This document shows positions 52,887 to 62,695 of a stretch of DNA of 64,000 nt, one piece after another. Below the pieces are notes generated by a model, which saw only the letters and a program-made list of their open reading frames with translations, was not told where the DNA came from and did no database searches. Source of the DNA: Lentilactobacillus senioris DSM 24302 = JCM 17472 (GTDB lineage: Bacteria; Bacillota; Bacilli; Lactobacillales; Lactobacillaceae); the NCBI RefSeq assembly GCF_001436555.1, contig NZ_AYZR01000004.1:372001-436000 (forward strand), given 5' to 3'. Position numbers and translations under genes: made by a program. The number at the start of each line of letters is the position of its first letter. Positions within the stretch are counted from its first letter, which is position 1.

Positions 52887-54154
52887 TGCGATTCAAGAAA
52901 ACTTTGCTGATCGGTACTGCAACGATCGGATTAGCTAGTAGCTTCACTGTAGCCCCGGCTCTAGCTGCCACCACGACAACTCCTAAAATTGCTGTCAAGG
53001 CAGCAATTGCGGTGGATAGTTCTACCGGTCAAATTTTGTATCACAAAAATACTAAGCAAACACTGCCGATTGCATCCATTTCTAAATTGCTGACTGTTTA
53101 CATTGTGGTTCAACAAATCCAGGCCGGAAAATTAAAGTGGACGGATCAAGTTAAGATTTCTCCTGCCGTTGCTAAAATTAGTCAAAACAGCGAATTAACC
53201 AACGTACCACTGGTTAGCGGTGAATCGTACTCGGTTCGCGAACTAGTAAATGCTAGCTTGGTGGTGTCAGCTAACGCAGCAGCATTGGTACTGGGACAAA
53301 AGGTTTCCGGGTCGAGTGCGAACTTTAGGAAACTAATGCAAACCACTGCTAAGCAATTAGGTATTAAGGGCGCAAAATTATACAACGCTGCTGGGGTAAC
53401 TAACGGTTTAGCTGGTGGGTTAAAATTAACTGGGGTTTCTGATGATGCTGAAAATAAAATGAGCGCTCAAGGAGTGGCATTGTTAGCTAGTCAGCTTCTG
53501 CAAGAAATGCCTAGTATTACCCAAATTACTAAAAAGACCAATCTTAATTTTGAGGGGACTACTTACGAAGGACATAACCTTTTATTAAAGGGGCAGTCTC
53601 AAGCACAACCCGGATTAAACGTGGATGGTTTGAAGTCTGGAACGTCCGATGCCGCTGGCGGATCTTTTGTGGGAACGGCAACTAAACGGGGGCACCGAAT
53701 TGTCACCGTGGTCTTGCACGCTGGCAATCAATCGCCAACTGACCCAGCTCGTTACCAACAGACTGCTAAATTAATGAAATACGTTTATAAGACTTTTAAA
53801 CCAGTCACTATAGCAGCGGGCACTAAGTTAAAGGGAGCCAGCAGTGCCGAAGTTCCTAATGGTAAGCAAACTACCGTTGGATTAAGAACTGCTAATATCG
53901 AAAGTGTATGGATTCCTAAAAGAGACGGTAAAAATTCTGTCACTGGAAGTTTGCAACTAGATAATGGCGAAAAGACTTTGACGGCGCCGGTAGTTAATAA
54001 TGTGGCAGTAGGTAACGCGTATTTTAAAGTTGATGGAACAAGCCCAACGTATTTGCCATCTAATTCCAGTGCAATTTCTTTGACCACTGTTAATTCAGTG
54101 GATAAAGCCAACATCTTTGTGCGGGCTTGGCGGGCAATTGTTAACTGGTTTTAG
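52883..54154 (+). CDS. dacA: D-alanyl-D-alanine carboxypeptidase (PBP5 type)
   Basis: A 423-residue secreted serine peptidase of family S11 that trims stem pentapeptides of peptidoglycan. Signal peptide residues 1-29 (APALAA). SxxK motif PIASISKLLTVY (Ser65, Lys68), SxN in VVSANAAALV near residue 130, and KSGT in DGLKSGTSDAAGG near 250. A C-terminal beta domain and a final amphipathic helix (KANIFVRAWRAIVNWF) anchor it to the membrane. Overlap with the kinase gene by four bases shows coupling. Confidence 0.94.
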   Translation: MMRFKKTLLIGTATIGLASSFTVAPALAATTTTPKIAVKAAIAVDSSTGQILYHKNTKQTLPIASISKLLTVYIVVQQIQAGKLKWTDQVKISPAVAKISQNSELTNVPLVSGESYSVRELVNASLVVSANAAALVLGQKVSGSSANFRKLMQTTAKQLGIKGAKLYNAAGVTNGLAGGLKLTGVSDDAENKMSAQGVALLASQLLQEMPSITQITKKTNLNFEGTTYEGHNLLLKGQSQAQPGLNVDGLKSGTSDAAGGSFVGTATKRGHRIVTVVLHAGNQSPTDPARYQQTAKLMKYVYKTFKPVTIAAGTKLKGASSAEVPNGKQTTVGLRTANIESVWIPKRDGKNSVTGSLQLDNGEKTLTAPVVNNVAVGNAYFKVDGTSPTYLPSNSSAISLTTVNSVDKANIFVRAWRAIVNWF

Positions 54155-54260
54155 GAAAACCGGTGTGTAAAGGGGTTTATTATTTTGTGAAAATCACCTA
54201 TAATAAATCCTGGATTTTCTTTTTGAATCAATTCGGTTTTAATTAGATGGAGGATTCCTT

Positions 54261-55055
54261 TTGGCCAACAAAGTAGCTAATTCTAGGGTAGAGTTGCCAA
54301 AGTGGCGACAGATTTTAAACGTCTCTTTACCCGTTGATTTGAGTTATATTCCTATTGGTTTAGCTTGTGGGATTTTACTCAACGCGTCTGGATTTAATGT
54401 CTGGACAACACTGATGGTATCAGTAATGGTCTTTTCTGGTGGGGCGCAATTTTTGATTGCATCGTTACTAGCGACCAATGCCCCTATGTATTCGGTAGTT
54501 TTGATGTTATTCTTTCTTGAACTGCGGTATGCGTTGTTAGGTTCCAGTCTCTCCAAGTATTTACACGGAGAGTCACTGAAATTTACGGCGATTTTCGCCG
54601 CTTCAATGAACGATGAAAACTACGCGATCAATTACTTGAAGTTTTCAACTGATAAAAAATTTACCCCTCAGGATGCTTTGAAGGTGGAACATTTTACGCT
54701 ACTCTTTTGGGCGGTAAGTAATATTATTGGAAGCTTAATTGGTAACGCTATTCATATTGATTTAACGGTGGTTCATTTTGCGTTAACGGCCTTGTTCTTA
54801 TACATGATCGTGATGCAGTTAAAGGAATGGCTGTTAATTGTGATCTGCATTTTATCAGGATTTTTGGCCGTCTTCTTCTTAGTTTTGACGAAGTCGACAC
54901 TGGGATTAGTTATTTCAACGATCGTATCTTCGTTGATCGGGTTTGCAATTGAAGCTCAAATTCGCAAGCATAATCCTAAGAGTCGGTGGATTCATCCAAT
55001 GAAGAACCCAGCGGGATCACCGGTGGAAGAAGATCTTGAAGACGAAGAAGAGTAG
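54261..55055 (+). CDS. azlC: AzlC family branched-chain amino acid exporter, large subunit
   Basis: A 264-residue membrane protein with about seven helices. ILNVSLPVDLSYIPIGLACG and SVMVFSGGAQFLIASLL near residues 50-70 and LELRYALLGSSLSKYL near 90 are AzlC signatures. A charged tail (PVEEDLEDEEE) ends the chain. TTG 54261 follows GGAGGATTCC. With AzlD downstream it exports branched-chain amino acids or analogues. Confidence 0.9.
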   Translation: MANKVANSRVELPKWRQILNVSLPVDLSYIPIGLACGILLNASGFNVWTTLMVSVMVFSGGAQFLIASLLATNAPMYSVVLMLFFLELRYALLGSSLSKYLHGESLKFTAIFAASMNDENYAINYLKFSTDKKFTPQDALKVEHFTLLFWAVSNIIGSLIGNAIHIDLTVVHFALTALFLYMIVMQLKEWLLIVICILSGFLAVFFLVLTKSTLGLVISTIVSSLIGFAIEAQIRKHNPKSRWIHPMKNPAGSPVEEDLEDEEE

Positions 55056-55064
55056 GAGTAAGGC

Positions 55065-55397
55065 ATGGAATGGAATACGATGCAACATGTGTGGTTAATT
55101 TTAGCGTGCTTCGTGGTGGCGTTTGCTCCACGGTTTATTCCGCTATTGTTTTTCCGAACTAGAAAAATTCCCACATGGTTTAACGAATGGATGAAATACG
55201 TTCCCATTTCGCTATTCACGGCGTTGGTGGTTAAGGACATCTTTATTAACGAAGCTTATGCATTCTCCCTTGCTGATAAAGCACCGCAAATGATTGCGGC
55301 AGTGTTAGTAATCGGAATTGCTTATTGGACTCGTTCCATGGCTTTGTCTGTTATTTTGGGATTAGTTGCTGTGTTCTTGTTAGCAGCGTTCATTTAA
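55065..55397 (+). CDS. azlD: AzlD family exporter, small subunit
   Basis: A 110-residue membrane protein with four helices and the AzlD start AFAPRFIPLLFFRTRKIPTW, then MKYVPISLFTALVVKDIF. Nine bases after azlC, ATG behind AGGAGTAAGGC. It is the obligate partner of AzlC. A terminator (55399-55440) ends the operon. Confidence 0.9.
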   Translation: MEWNTMQHVWLILACFVVAFAPRFIPLLFFRTRKIPTWFNEWMKYVPISLFTALVVKDIFINEAYAFSLADKAPQMIAAVLVIGIAYWTRSMALSVILGLVAVFLLAAFI

Positions 55398-55398
55398 A

Positions 55399-55440
55399 AA
55401 ATTAGAAAAAGACCGCAAACTTAGTTTGCGGTCTTTTTAT
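55399..55440 (+). terminator. terminator of azlCD
   Basis: AAAAAGACCGCAAACT-TAGTTTGCGGTCTTTTT hairpin. Confidence 0.88.
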
Positions 55441-55481
55441 TAGATTAATTTTTAATTACTCCGAAATAAACCGTAGTTTCC

Positions 55482-55520
55482 AAGCGCAGTAGTTGAATGA
55501 GTTTCAAAAAGCAAAACCTT
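55482..55520 (-). ncRNA. second module beside element copy 3
   Basis: On the minus strand GTTTTGCTTTTTGAAACTCA and then ACTACTGCGCTT repeat the module seen after copy 1 (3769-3806) almost base for base. It lies in the same order downstream of the element. Confidence 0.5.
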
Positions 55521-55653
55521 AGCACTTTACTAAAAACGGCTTCGGGGATCAACTAACTCACTTAACTACAAAATAACAGGTAGCAACTGTCGCCGAACTA
55601 CCAGTTGTTTTTAGGTTAGAAACTCGTTAGTTCCCGATCCCCTCAGCACTTTA
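55521..55653 (-). ncRNA. structured 3'UTR element, copy 3
   Basis: Starts at the cfa stop codon (TAAAGTGCTGAG). Outer stem GGGGATC-GGG-AACTAAC (55642-55626) pairs with GTTAGTT-GATCCCC (55557-55544). Inner hairpin AAC-T-GGTAG, TT, CGGC-GACA-GTTG, CTACC-T-GTT. Tail GAAGCCGTTTTTAGTAAAGTGCT. Compared with copies 1 and 2, both halves of the outer stem changed together while GGG and TT bulges stayed. Confidence 0.7.
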
Positions 55654-56823
55654 CTTATACATATAATCTCTGGTCATTGGTAATGACTTGCCGGCCGCAC
55701 CCTTAGAAATTAAGTATTGGATCACGTCGATATTTCCTGACTTAAATGATGCTGCACAGGCCTGGAGGTAAAGATCCCACATCCGAGCAAAGTCTTCATC
55801 AAACATTTCAACTACTTGGTCACGGACTTCGTTGAAGTTAGCATCCCAAATTTCGGTAGTCTTTTGATAATGTCTACGAAGAGATTCCATATCATAGATC
55901 TGCAAATCGTTTTCTTCAATGTGTTGGATGTTTTCTACTAAACCGGGAACGTAACCACCTGGGAAGATCCATTTGTTCAACCAACCGTTAGTAGCTCCAC
56001 CTTGTTGACGGGTAATTCCGTGAATCAAGGCTACACCATCATCTGTTAAGTAGTTGTTAACACACTTGAAGTATTCACCAAGGTTTTCCTTACCCACGTG
56101 TTCGAACATTCCCACGGAAGTAATGTAATCGAATTGAACATCACCTAATTCGCGGTAGTCTACTAATTTGACATGGGCTACGTCTTGTAAGCCCCGGTCT
56201 CTAATTTGGTCGTGAACGTAGTCATACTGTTCTTGACTCAATGTGATCCCGGTAACGTCCAAATGATATTCTTCGGCAGCTGTAAGCATCAATGTACCCC
56301 AGCCACAACCAATATCTAAGAAGGTTTTGCCTGGTTGAGGGTCCAACTTTTTCAAAATATGGTGAACTTTGTTGAGTTGAGCCGTTTCCAAATCGTCTTC
56401 TGGAGTTTCAAAGTAAGCACAAGAATAGGTCATCGTTTTGTCTAACCATAACCGATAAAAATCGTTACCGATATCATAATGTTCCTGAATGTCTTTTTTA
56501 CTTTCAGTCTCATCATGTGAAATCTTTGGTAGATAGTGGATGAATTTCTTGTTATGGAAGAAACTACCAGCGGTATCATATGCAGAAGTTAGTAGGTCTT
56601 CTAGACTGCCATGAACTTCGATGGTGCCGTTCATATAAGCTTCACCTAACGCAATTGAGGCATTTTTCAAAATTGCCCGAACCGGTACTTCTTGGTGGAA
56701 TACAATGGATATTTCTGGAATTCCTTCTCCATAGGTTTCCGTTTTGCCATCCCAATACGTTACTTGTAAGGGAATGGAGAAACCATTTTTGAAAAAAGTA
56801 TGGTAAAATCTTTTCTCCAACAT
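55651..56823 (-). CDS. cfa: cyclopropane-fatty-acyl-phospholipid synthase
   Basis: A 390-residue SAM-dependent enzyme adding a methylene bridge to unsaturated acyl chains of membrane lipids. Start ATG 56823 ([11 protein letters not shown]) behind GAAGGAGAAG; longer frames to 56925 precede this ribosome site. Motifs: [19 protein letters not shown] near residue 130, SAM site [19 protein letters not shown] near 165, [12 protein letters not shown] and [16 protein letters not shown] near 240. Important in acid and ethanol tolerance of lactobacilli. The structured element follows its stop codon. Confidence 0.94.
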   Translation of the reverse strand: MLEKRFYHTFFKNGFSIPLQVTYWDGKTETYGEGIPEISIVFHQEVPVRAILKNASIALGEAYMNGTIEVHGSLEDLLTSAYDTAGSFFHNKKFIHYLPKISHDETESKKDIQEHYDIGNDFYRLWLDKTMTYSCAYFETPEDDLETAQLNKVHHILKKLDPQPGKTFLDIGCGWGTLMLTAAEEYHLDVTGITLSQEQYDYVHDQIRDRGLQDVAHVKLVDYRELGDVQFDYITSVGMFEHVGKENLGEYFKCVNNYLTDDGVALIHGITRQQGGATNGWLNKWIFPGGYVPGLVENIQHIEENDLQIYDMESLRRHYQKTTEIWDANFNEVRDQVVEMFDEDFARMWDLYLQACAASFKSGNIDVIQYLISKGAAGKSLPMTRDYMYK

Positions 56824-56978
56824 ATGAACTTCTCCTTCTTTCACTATAAAATACACAATTAGCATTATAACTCTTTTGGATTCTTTTTTGTAAGTGGGAG
56901 ATAATAAATTCCCCTGTTCGAACATTAGGGGACTTAATGGTATAATGAAACAAATATTTAAAGCTTAGGAGGGGTCAC

Positions 56979-57965
56979 GTGAAAAAGTGGATCTGGTTAG
57001 TCGTCGCCATTATCGTCGGCTTGGCGGTTGGAGGCTATTCCTATGCTCGCCATGCTGAAAATCAAAAACTTTATGAAGATGCAATTGAACAGGGAAATTT
57101 ACAGATTTCCAATAAAAAATATACTGCTGCTGAAACTGAGTTTATGAACGCCCTTAAGAAGAAACCAGGAGATAAACGGGCTAATGTCTTATTGAAGCAA
57201 ACGCAGGAATATGCTGCAGGCGATAGCAGTTTTGCTGCGCGGCAGTATCCGGATGCTAAAACAAGTTATACCCAGGTTACTAACACCAAGGGTGGTAATC
57301 AGCAATTAGTTGATCGGGCTAAGGATCAATTATCATTGATTAAAAAGATTCAAACCAATTTAGCCAAGTACACCAAAGTTTATAACAAAGCATTACAACA
57401 GCAAAAAGCTGGTCAATATGTTGATTCTAATATTACTTTGAATGAAATTTTGACTGATAAGAATGCTAGTCAAAGTTACTACAAAACTATTTTTAACAAG
57501 GCTAAAAAATTACGGGATTCTAATAACAGTGCGATTGAAAACAATAGCATCCCAACTGATCCTAATGAAGCCGATAACTTTGAACAACCAAGTAATGATC
57601 CGGTGGATAACCCGAATGTGGCAGCTAATTCTACTAGCTCCAGTAGTGCCAGTTCTGATACAGCTAGCACCAGTGAATCTAAGGACTCAGCTGTTAGTTC
57701 TTCTAGCTCTAGTGCTAGTCTGACTAGTTCGGAGAAAAAAGCCGCTGATAATTACAAGGGAAGTAATGAATACACCGTTCCAGATTCTAAGAAGAAGATT
57801 AATGGTAAAGATGCTACTGCTATGCAAATTAAGGAAGCTAGAGCAACCATTAAAGCTGCTGGAGTAGATGAAGGGGCATTAAGTGATCAAGACATTATTG
57901 ATGCAATTAACGGTGCACTCAAGAAGAATGAATCCTTGGCACAATATGCTAAGGAAAACTTTTAA
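56979..57965 (+). CDS. membrane-anchored TPR-like protein with Ser-rich linker
   Basis: A 328-residue protein; GTG 56979 behind AGGAGGGG. One N-terminal helix (WIWLVVAIIVGLAVGGYSY) anchors it, the rest outside. Residues about 30-180 contain two or three TPR-like helix pairs (YEDAIEQGNLQISNKKYTAA; YNKALQQQKAGQYVDSNITL). Residues about 205-260 form a Ser-rich linker. The C-terminal domain (ATAMQIKEARATIKAAGVDE) resembles the DUF4767/lipoprotein-type helix bundle but I cannot name it. 20 bases before the permease gene, divergent from cfa. Confidence 0.65.
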   Translation: MKKWIWLVVAIIVGLAVGGYSYARHAENQKLYEDAIEQGNLQISNKKYTAAETEFMNALKKKPGDKRANVLLKQTQEYAAGDSSFAARQYPDAKTSYTQVTNTKGGNQQLVDRAKDQLSLIKKIQTNLAKYTKVYNKALQQQKAGQYVDSNITLNEILTDKNASQSYYKTIFNKAKKLRDSNNSAIENNSIPTDPNEADNFEQPSNDPVDNPNVAANSTSSSSASSDTASTSESKDSAVSSSSSSASLTSSEKKAADNYKGSNEYTVPDSKKKINGKDATAMQIKEARATIKAAGVDEGALSDQDIIDAINGALKKNESLAQYAKENF

Positions 57966-57985
57966 TAACGGGGGCCAATTAACAC

Positions 57986-59029
57986 GTGTGGGAAAAATTT
58001 GTTAATAATATTCAATTAAGGCGAATTGTGGTTTTAGCCTTAGCAATTGCAATCTTGGTAGTGTTTAGAGGGATGATGAGTATGATCTTGTTGACCTTTA
58101 TTTTTACTTTGATTGTGGTTAAACTTTCTAACTTTGTTAGTGAGAAGACACCGATTCCGCGTACTTTGGTGGTAGTAGTGGTGTATGTATTAATCCTGAT
58201 TGGGTTGTTTATTACTATCACTGACTACTTGCCTCAGTTATTGGATCAAACTATTAGTTCTACTAAGGATATGATTGATTTTTATTCTGATCCGAAGAAC
58301 TTACCTGATGGCCAGACCATGGGGTGGATCAATGATGCGATTCAAAAGGCACATTTGATGGATCAAGTTCAAAACGGCGTGTCGCTGGTTTGGCACTACG
58401 TGACTAGTGTTGGAGCAATGGGAGTTACCTTGTTCCTGTCACTGATTCTTAGTTTCTTTTATGCAGTTGAACAAAACTCCATGGCTAAATTTTCTAAAGA
58501 GTTTTTAAGTAGTGATATTAGCTGGTTCTTCAGCGATCTTTACTTCTTTGGTAAAAAGTTTGTGGGTAGCTTCGGGGTAGTGATTGAAGCTCAATTCTTC
58601 ATTGCCATTGTCAATACCGTGTTAACCACGATTGTCATGTACTTTATGCACATGCCAGAATTGGCAGTTCTCTCAATTATGATTTTTATCTTGAGCTTAA
58701 TTCCAGTTGCTGGAGTGATTGTGTCACTAGTACCACTATCATTAGTGGCTTACTCTATTGGGGGCTTCACCGATGTTTTGTATATTTGGTTGATGATCTT
58801 AGCGGTGCATACCTTAGAAGCTTACGTACTAAATCCCAAGTTTATGTCGTCTAGAACCAATCTGCCCATTTTTTACACTTTTGTGGTGTTATTAGTGGCA
58901 GAACACTTCTTTGGTACTTGGGGATTGATTTGTGGGGTACCAATCTTCACGTTCTTCCTAGATATTACTGGAGTTCAAACGGAGAGTGCGGATCATACTA
59001 AAGGAATTACCGGTGATCAGCCCAAATAA
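57986..59029 (+). CDS. AI-2E/PerM family permease
   Basis: A 347-residue membrane protein with about eight helices in the AI-2E (PerM) pattern: two N-terminal helices, a soluble region near residues 85-120, then FFYAVEQNSMAKFSKEF, PELAVLSIMIFILSLIPVAG, and LEAYVLNPKFMSSRTNLPIF near residue 280. Substrates of the family are mostly unknown; some are Na+/H+ antiporters. GTG 57986 behind GGGGGCC. Probably co-transcribed with the TPR-like gene. Confidence 0.85.
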   Translation: MWEKFVNNIQLRRIVVLALAIAILVVFRGMMSMILLTFIFTLIVVKLSNFVSEKTPIPRTLVVVVVYVLILIGLFITITDYLPQLLDQTISSTKDMIDFYSDPKNLPDGQTMGWINDAIQKAHLMDQVQNGVSLVWHYVTSVGAMGVTLFLSLILSFFYAVEQNSMAKFSKEFLSSDISWFFSDLYFFGKKFVGSFGVVIEAQFFIAIVNTVLTTIVMYFMHMPELAVLSIMIFILSLIPVAGVIVSLVPLSLVAYSIGGFTDVLYIWLMILAVHTLEAYVLNPKFMSSRTNLPIFYTFVVLLVAEHFFGTWGLICGVPIFTFFLDITGVQTESADHTKGITGDQPK

Positions 59030-59098
59030 AAGCTGAATTTTAGCGTGAAATGATGTAAAATAATATGGATTAAGAGAAATTGAAAAGGGGTAATAAAC

Positions 59099-59788
59099 AT
59101 GGCAAAATTAGTATTGATTCGTCACGGTCAAAGTGAATGGAACCTTTCCAACCAATTTACTGGTTGGGTTGACGTTGATCTTAGTGAAGAAGGCGTTAAG
59201 CAAGCTCAAAACGCTGGTAAGTTAATCAAGGAAGCTGGAATCGAATTTGATTTCGCTTACACTTCAGTATTGACTCGGGCCATCAAGACTTTGCACTACG
59301 CACTTGAAGGCTCAGACCAACTCTGGATCCCAGAAACTAAGACTTGGCGTTTGAACGAACGTCACTACGGTGCTTTGCAAGGCCAAAACAAGAAGGAAGC
59401 CGCTGAAAAATTTGGTGAAGATCAAGTTCACATTTGGCGTCGTTCTTACGATGTATTGCCTCCACTTTTGAGTGCAGACGATGAAGGTTCAGCAGCTAAC
59501 GATCGTCGTTACGCTAACCTTGATCCACACATCGTTCCTGGTGGTGAAAACCTTAAGGTTACTTTGGAACGTGTTATGCCACTATGGGAAGATGCCATAG
59601 CTCCGAAGCTTTTAGATGGTAAAAATATTATCATTGCAGCCCATGGTAACTCACTTCGTGCCTTGAGCAAGTACATCGAAGGCATTTCTGATGAAGACAT
59701 CATCAACCTTGAAATGGCTACTGGTGAACCAGTGGTTTACGACTTCGATGACAAGTTGAACGTAGTATCAAAGACTAAGCTTGACTAA
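59099..59788 (+). CDS. gpmA: 2,3-bisphosphoglycerate-dependent phosphoglycerate mutase
   Basis: A 229-residue glycolytic enzyme interconverting 3- and 2-phosphoglycerate. Phospho-His in [12 protein letters not shown] (His9), [35 protein letters not shown] near residue 82 and [16 protein letters not shown] near 180. Strongly biased codon use (CTT, CGT, GGT) indicates high expression. Ribosome site AAAGGGG. A second, diverged copy of the last 50 codons lies 180 bases downstream. Confidence 0.96.
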   Translation: MAKLVLIRHGQSEWNLSNQFTGWVDVDLSEEGVKQAQNAGKLIKEAGIEFDFAYTSVLTRAIKTLHYALEGSDQLWIPETKTWRLNERHYGALQGQNKKEAAEKFGEDQVHIWRRSYDVLPPLLSADDEGSAANDRRYANLDPHIVPGGENLKVTLERVMPLWEDAIAPKLLDGKNIIIAAHGNSLRALSKYIEGISDEDIINLEMATGEPVVYDFDDKLNVVSKTKLD

Positions 59789-59801
59789 TTAAACTGATCG
59801 A

Positions 59802-59842
59802 AATGAAAGAGCCCATCCAAAATGGATGGGCTCTTTTTTTTG
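59802..59842 (+). terminator. terminator of gpmA
   Basis: AAAGAGCCCATCC-AAAAT-GGATGGGCTCTTTTTTTT hairpin. Confidence 0.9.
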
Positions 59843-59954
59843 TCGCTAACTTGCGATAACGTGTCATGAAATGGTCACTAGTGGTCACTAAATGGACGCT
59901 GATCATTTATATTCTGTGTAAAACATTTGACGGAAGATGAAATTACTCCTAAAT

Positions 59955-60120
59955 GCTTGACAGCAAGCACATTATCATTGTTGTCCACGGTAACTTAAGC
60001 AAGTACGTTGAAGGTATTTCTGATGAAGACATCATCAACCTGGAAATGGCTACCGGTGAACTAGTGGTTTACGATTTCGCCGATAAGTTGAACGTAGTAT
60101 TAAAGACTAAGCTTGATTAA
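59955..60120 (+). pseudogene. second copy of the gpmA 3' end
   Basis: Residues [20 protein letters not shown], then [20 protein letters not shown] to the stop, repeat the gpmA C-terminus with about 90% base identity from 59971. Twelve bases are missing after GGTAAC, and the 5' part of the gene is absent. The gpmA terminator is repeated too (60134-60172). Confidence 0.9.
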
Positions 60121-60133
60121 TTAAATCGATTGA

Positions 60134-60172
60134 AATGAAAGAGCTCATCCAAAATAGATGGGCTCTTTTTTT
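60134..60172 (+). terminator. duplicated gpmA terminator
   Basis: AAAGAGCTCATCC-AAAATA-GATGGGCTCTTTTTTT, a diverged copy of the hairpin at 59802. Confidence 0.85.
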
Positions 60173-60603
60173 GTTAACTTTCATAACATATGATGAAAAA
60201 TATTTAGAGTATTGACGAGCTACTAAAAGTAAAAGAGGATATTTTATCATAAGATATCCTCTTTGCTTAGCATTTGTAATAAGTGGTGTTATGCCATTTA
60301 TCATTGTGAGACTGATTGAATTTGATTTTCATTTTTTTGCTATTAGTCATACTAACGGTGATGGAATTTTTAATTCCGCCTTTAGGCGCATTATTGATCT
60401 GATAGCCTACCAGTCTAAGTCTATAGTGTTTGCGACTTAGTGACTTATATTTTACCCTAACGGTACTATTAGGGTGAGGATAAAAATAGAAAAGGATTTT
60501 TTGTAAAAATGAGCATATGCTCGACTTTTACTGGTAATTTTATCGTATTTATATATTTTTATACATGAGCGCCACTTAACACGTAGTATTTTTGGAACAC
60601 CAT
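60173..60603. other. gap with a hairpin and a decayed minus-strand frame
   Basis: A hairpin AAGAGGATAT / ATATCCTCTT stands at about 60231-60264. On the minus strand an open stretch ends at TAA near 60279 and reads YPHPNSTVRVKYKSLSRKHY, VGYQINNAPKGGIKNSITVS and QSHNDKWHNTTYYKC, like the end of a secreted protein; upstream it is broken by stops and a likely frameshift near 60490. No intact gene. Confidence 0.45.
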
Positions 60604-61045
60604 TATAAGTCTCTACGACGATAACCCCAATAGCCAATAATGAATAATGCTATCGTGACCAGGAATGTGTACCAAGATACTGTCCAATCTATACTATCAG
60701 ATGGTAACGATCATCCCCAATGGAAAGAAACTAAATTCATAATCCAGTCATCTAACTGAAGTAATTTACCAAACATTAAAATAATAAAATCGAAAATAAT
60801 TACAGGGTAAATAATGATGGTTGCTTTGGGAATCCATCCAGTAAGTACCGATAATAAACCAAAAATAAATAACATTAACGGCCAATACCCAATGAATATT
60901 CTGCTGATTGCTGACCATGAAAATGGATCGCTTAAAGAACTATTTTGACCAATAAACAAACCAAAAGTCATCATGAATAAAGTGATACTTGATGTTAAAA
61001 CCCCGGTGAGCAAATAACTACTATAAATCCGCAGACGCGAAATGG
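60604..61045 (-). pseudogene. ABC-2-type permease, 3' remnant
   Basis: The minus strand encodes four to five helices (IYSSYLLTGVLTSSITLFMM; ISRIFIGYWPLMLFIFGLLS; IPKATIIIYPVIIFDFIILM) of an exporter permease. A TGA at 60711-60713 replaces a codon after FHWG; the frame then goes on (DWTVSWYTFLVTIALFIIGY) to the typical end GYRRRDL at 60604. The 5' half is lost at the IS30 remnant at about 61045. Confidence 0.75.
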
Positions 61046-61165
61046 GACGTGATTCAATTAGGATTTGGCGTTCGTCAGATCGCCAGCCGGCTTCACCGGA
61101 GTCCCAGCACCATTTCTCGCGAATTAAAACGCGGGTTAACCACCCAGATTGATTCCCAGAAACAT
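61046..61165 (+). pseudogene. IS30-family transposase, 5' remnant
   Basis: Plus-strand sequence encoding IQLGFGVRQIASRLHRSPST and ISRELKRG, the N-terminal helix-turn-helix of IS30 transposases. It is joined on the left to the permease remnant and on the right to the oxidoreductase remnant, so it marks the recombination point. No catalytic part remains. Confidence 0.82.
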
Positions 61166-61342
61166 CGGTCATATCACTCTCTTAAAAGTTGTCTCAGGAA
61201 TCAGCTTACATCCACCACAGACGGAATAAGAAATATCTTCTCCTTTTTCATAAACTGTAATTTTATTCTTTTCATTGTTTCGCCGAGCCTTAGCCGCGAC
61301 ACTGGTACCTGCCGCAACAGAACCGATAACGACGATTTTCAT
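61166..61342 (-). pseudogene. 5' remnant of a CoA-disulfide reductase/NADH oxidase-like gene
   Basis: ATG 61342 begins MKIVVIGSVAAGTSVAAKAR, the FAD-binding Rossmann motif, then ITVYEKGEDISYSVCG with the redox Cys. The reading is broken directly after the CG (about 61215), where CGLPYFIG would be expected. The gene follows arsB by 9 bases on the same strand, an order known from lactobacillal arsenic operons. Confidence 0.82.
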
Positions 61343-61351
61343 ATTATCCAC

Positions 61352-62647
61352 CTAACCTAATAATAGTAATGATAAATACAAGCCACACAACGTAATAAAT
61401 AGAACTGGAATCGTGATGGTAATCCCAATCTTGAAGTACTGCCCCCAACTAATTTTAACATTTTTTTGGGCTAAAACGTGTAACCATAATAAGGTTGCAA
61501 GTGATCCAATCGGGGTGATCTTGGGCCCTAAGTCGGAACCAATTACGTTGGCATATATCAGGCCCTTACGCACGAGTTCAGAAGCCTGAACCTGATCAAT
61601 TGATAAAGCATTAATCATAACGGTTGGCATGTTATTCATTAAGGACGATAGAATCGCTGCAATAAAGCCCATACCGACTGTGCCAATAAAGAGCCCTTTT
61701 TGGGCAATGTACGTAATAGCAGATGCAATTAAAGTGGTGATACCGGCATTTTGTAGTCCATAAACAACAACGTACATGCCGATTGAAAAGAAGACAATAT
61801 TCCAAGGAGCACCCTTAATAATTGCTTTAGTTTCAATCGCAGCACTACGATTAGCGACTAACAAGAAGATGACAGCAATTGTAATCGCGATGAAAGAGAC
61901 GGGAATCTTTAAAAAACTACCAATGAAGTAGCCCGCTAATAGAGTGATCAAAACGATCCAAGAAAATTTGAATAAGAATGGATCAGTAATCGCCGTTTTA
62001 GGGTCAGCAACTTGGGAAACATCATAGTGTCGTGGTAATGTTTTTCTGAAATAAAGGTATAAAACGATAATGCTAGCTATGAGTGAAAACAATGTTGGGA
62101 TTAACATGTGCAATGCATATGTTGAAAAACTAATACCAAAAAAATCAGCAGAAACAATGTTGACTAAATTACTAACAACTAAAGGTAATGACATTGAATC
62201 GGCGATAAAACCACTAGCGATAATGAATGGAAATACTTTTTCCTCATCAAAGTTTAGGGCCCGGACCATCGCTAAAACAATGGGCGTCAAGATTAGTGCG
62301 GCACCATCGTTAGCAAAGAGTGCAGAAACAAAGGCCCCTAAGACTGAGATTAAGACAAACATGCGAATGCCATGGCCATCAGCAATTCTAGCCATGTGTA
62401 GCGCACACCATTCAAAGAAGCCAACTTTATCAAGAATTAGCGAAATCATGATAATGGCGATAAATGATAATGTTGCGTTCCAAACAATACCCGTAACCGT
62501 CCAAACATCTTTAAGCGTTACAACTCTAAATAGTAGGGCCAAACCAGCTCCTACCATGGCTGACCAGCCAATTGATAAGCCCTTAGGTTGCCAAATAACA
62601 AATAAAAGTGTTAATAAAAAAATGCTAACTGCAAATGTAACTTGCAT
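61352..62647 (-). CDS. arsB: arsenite efflux membrane protein
   Basis: A 431-residue transporter of the ArsB/NhaD superfamily with 11-12 helices. Landmarks: [19 protein letters not shown] near residue 110, [20 protein letters not shown] near 155, and [17 protein letters not shown] near 320. It exports As(OH)3/arsenite (and antimonite), alone or powered by ArsA. ATG behind AGGAGGATATT, about 50 bases after arsA. The Cys of [13 protein letters not shown] is also seen in homologues. Confidence 0.93.
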   Translation of the reverse strand: MQVTFAVSIFLLTLLFVIWQPKGLSIGWSAMVGAGLALLFRVVTLKDVWTVTGIVWNATLSFIAIIMISLILDKVGFFEWCALHMARIADGHGIRMFVLISVLGAFVSALFANDGAALILTPIVLAMVRALNFDEEKVFPFIIASGFIADSMSLPLVVSNLVNIVSADFFGISFSTYALHMLIPTLFSLIASIIVLYLYFRKTLPRHYDVSQVADPKTAITDPFLFKFSWIVLITLLAGYFIGSFLKIPVSFIAITIAVIFLLVANRSAAIETKAIIKGAPWNIVFFSIGMYVVVYGLQNAGITTLIASAITYIAQKGLFIGTVGMGFIAAILSSLMNNMPTVMINALSIDQVQASELVRKGLIYANVIGSDLGPKITPIGSLATLLWLHVLAQKNVKISWGQYFKIGITITIPVLFITLCGLYLSLLLLG

Positions 62648-62695
62648 AATATCCTCCTATGTATCGAGAAAGCCGTTCGCCTTCTCAATTAAAAT

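Noticed and set aside
60452-60637. 61-codon minus-strand frame ending near PHP
   Set aside because: It has no ribosome site and overlaps a better open stretch in another frame that shows decay; treated as part of a remnant.
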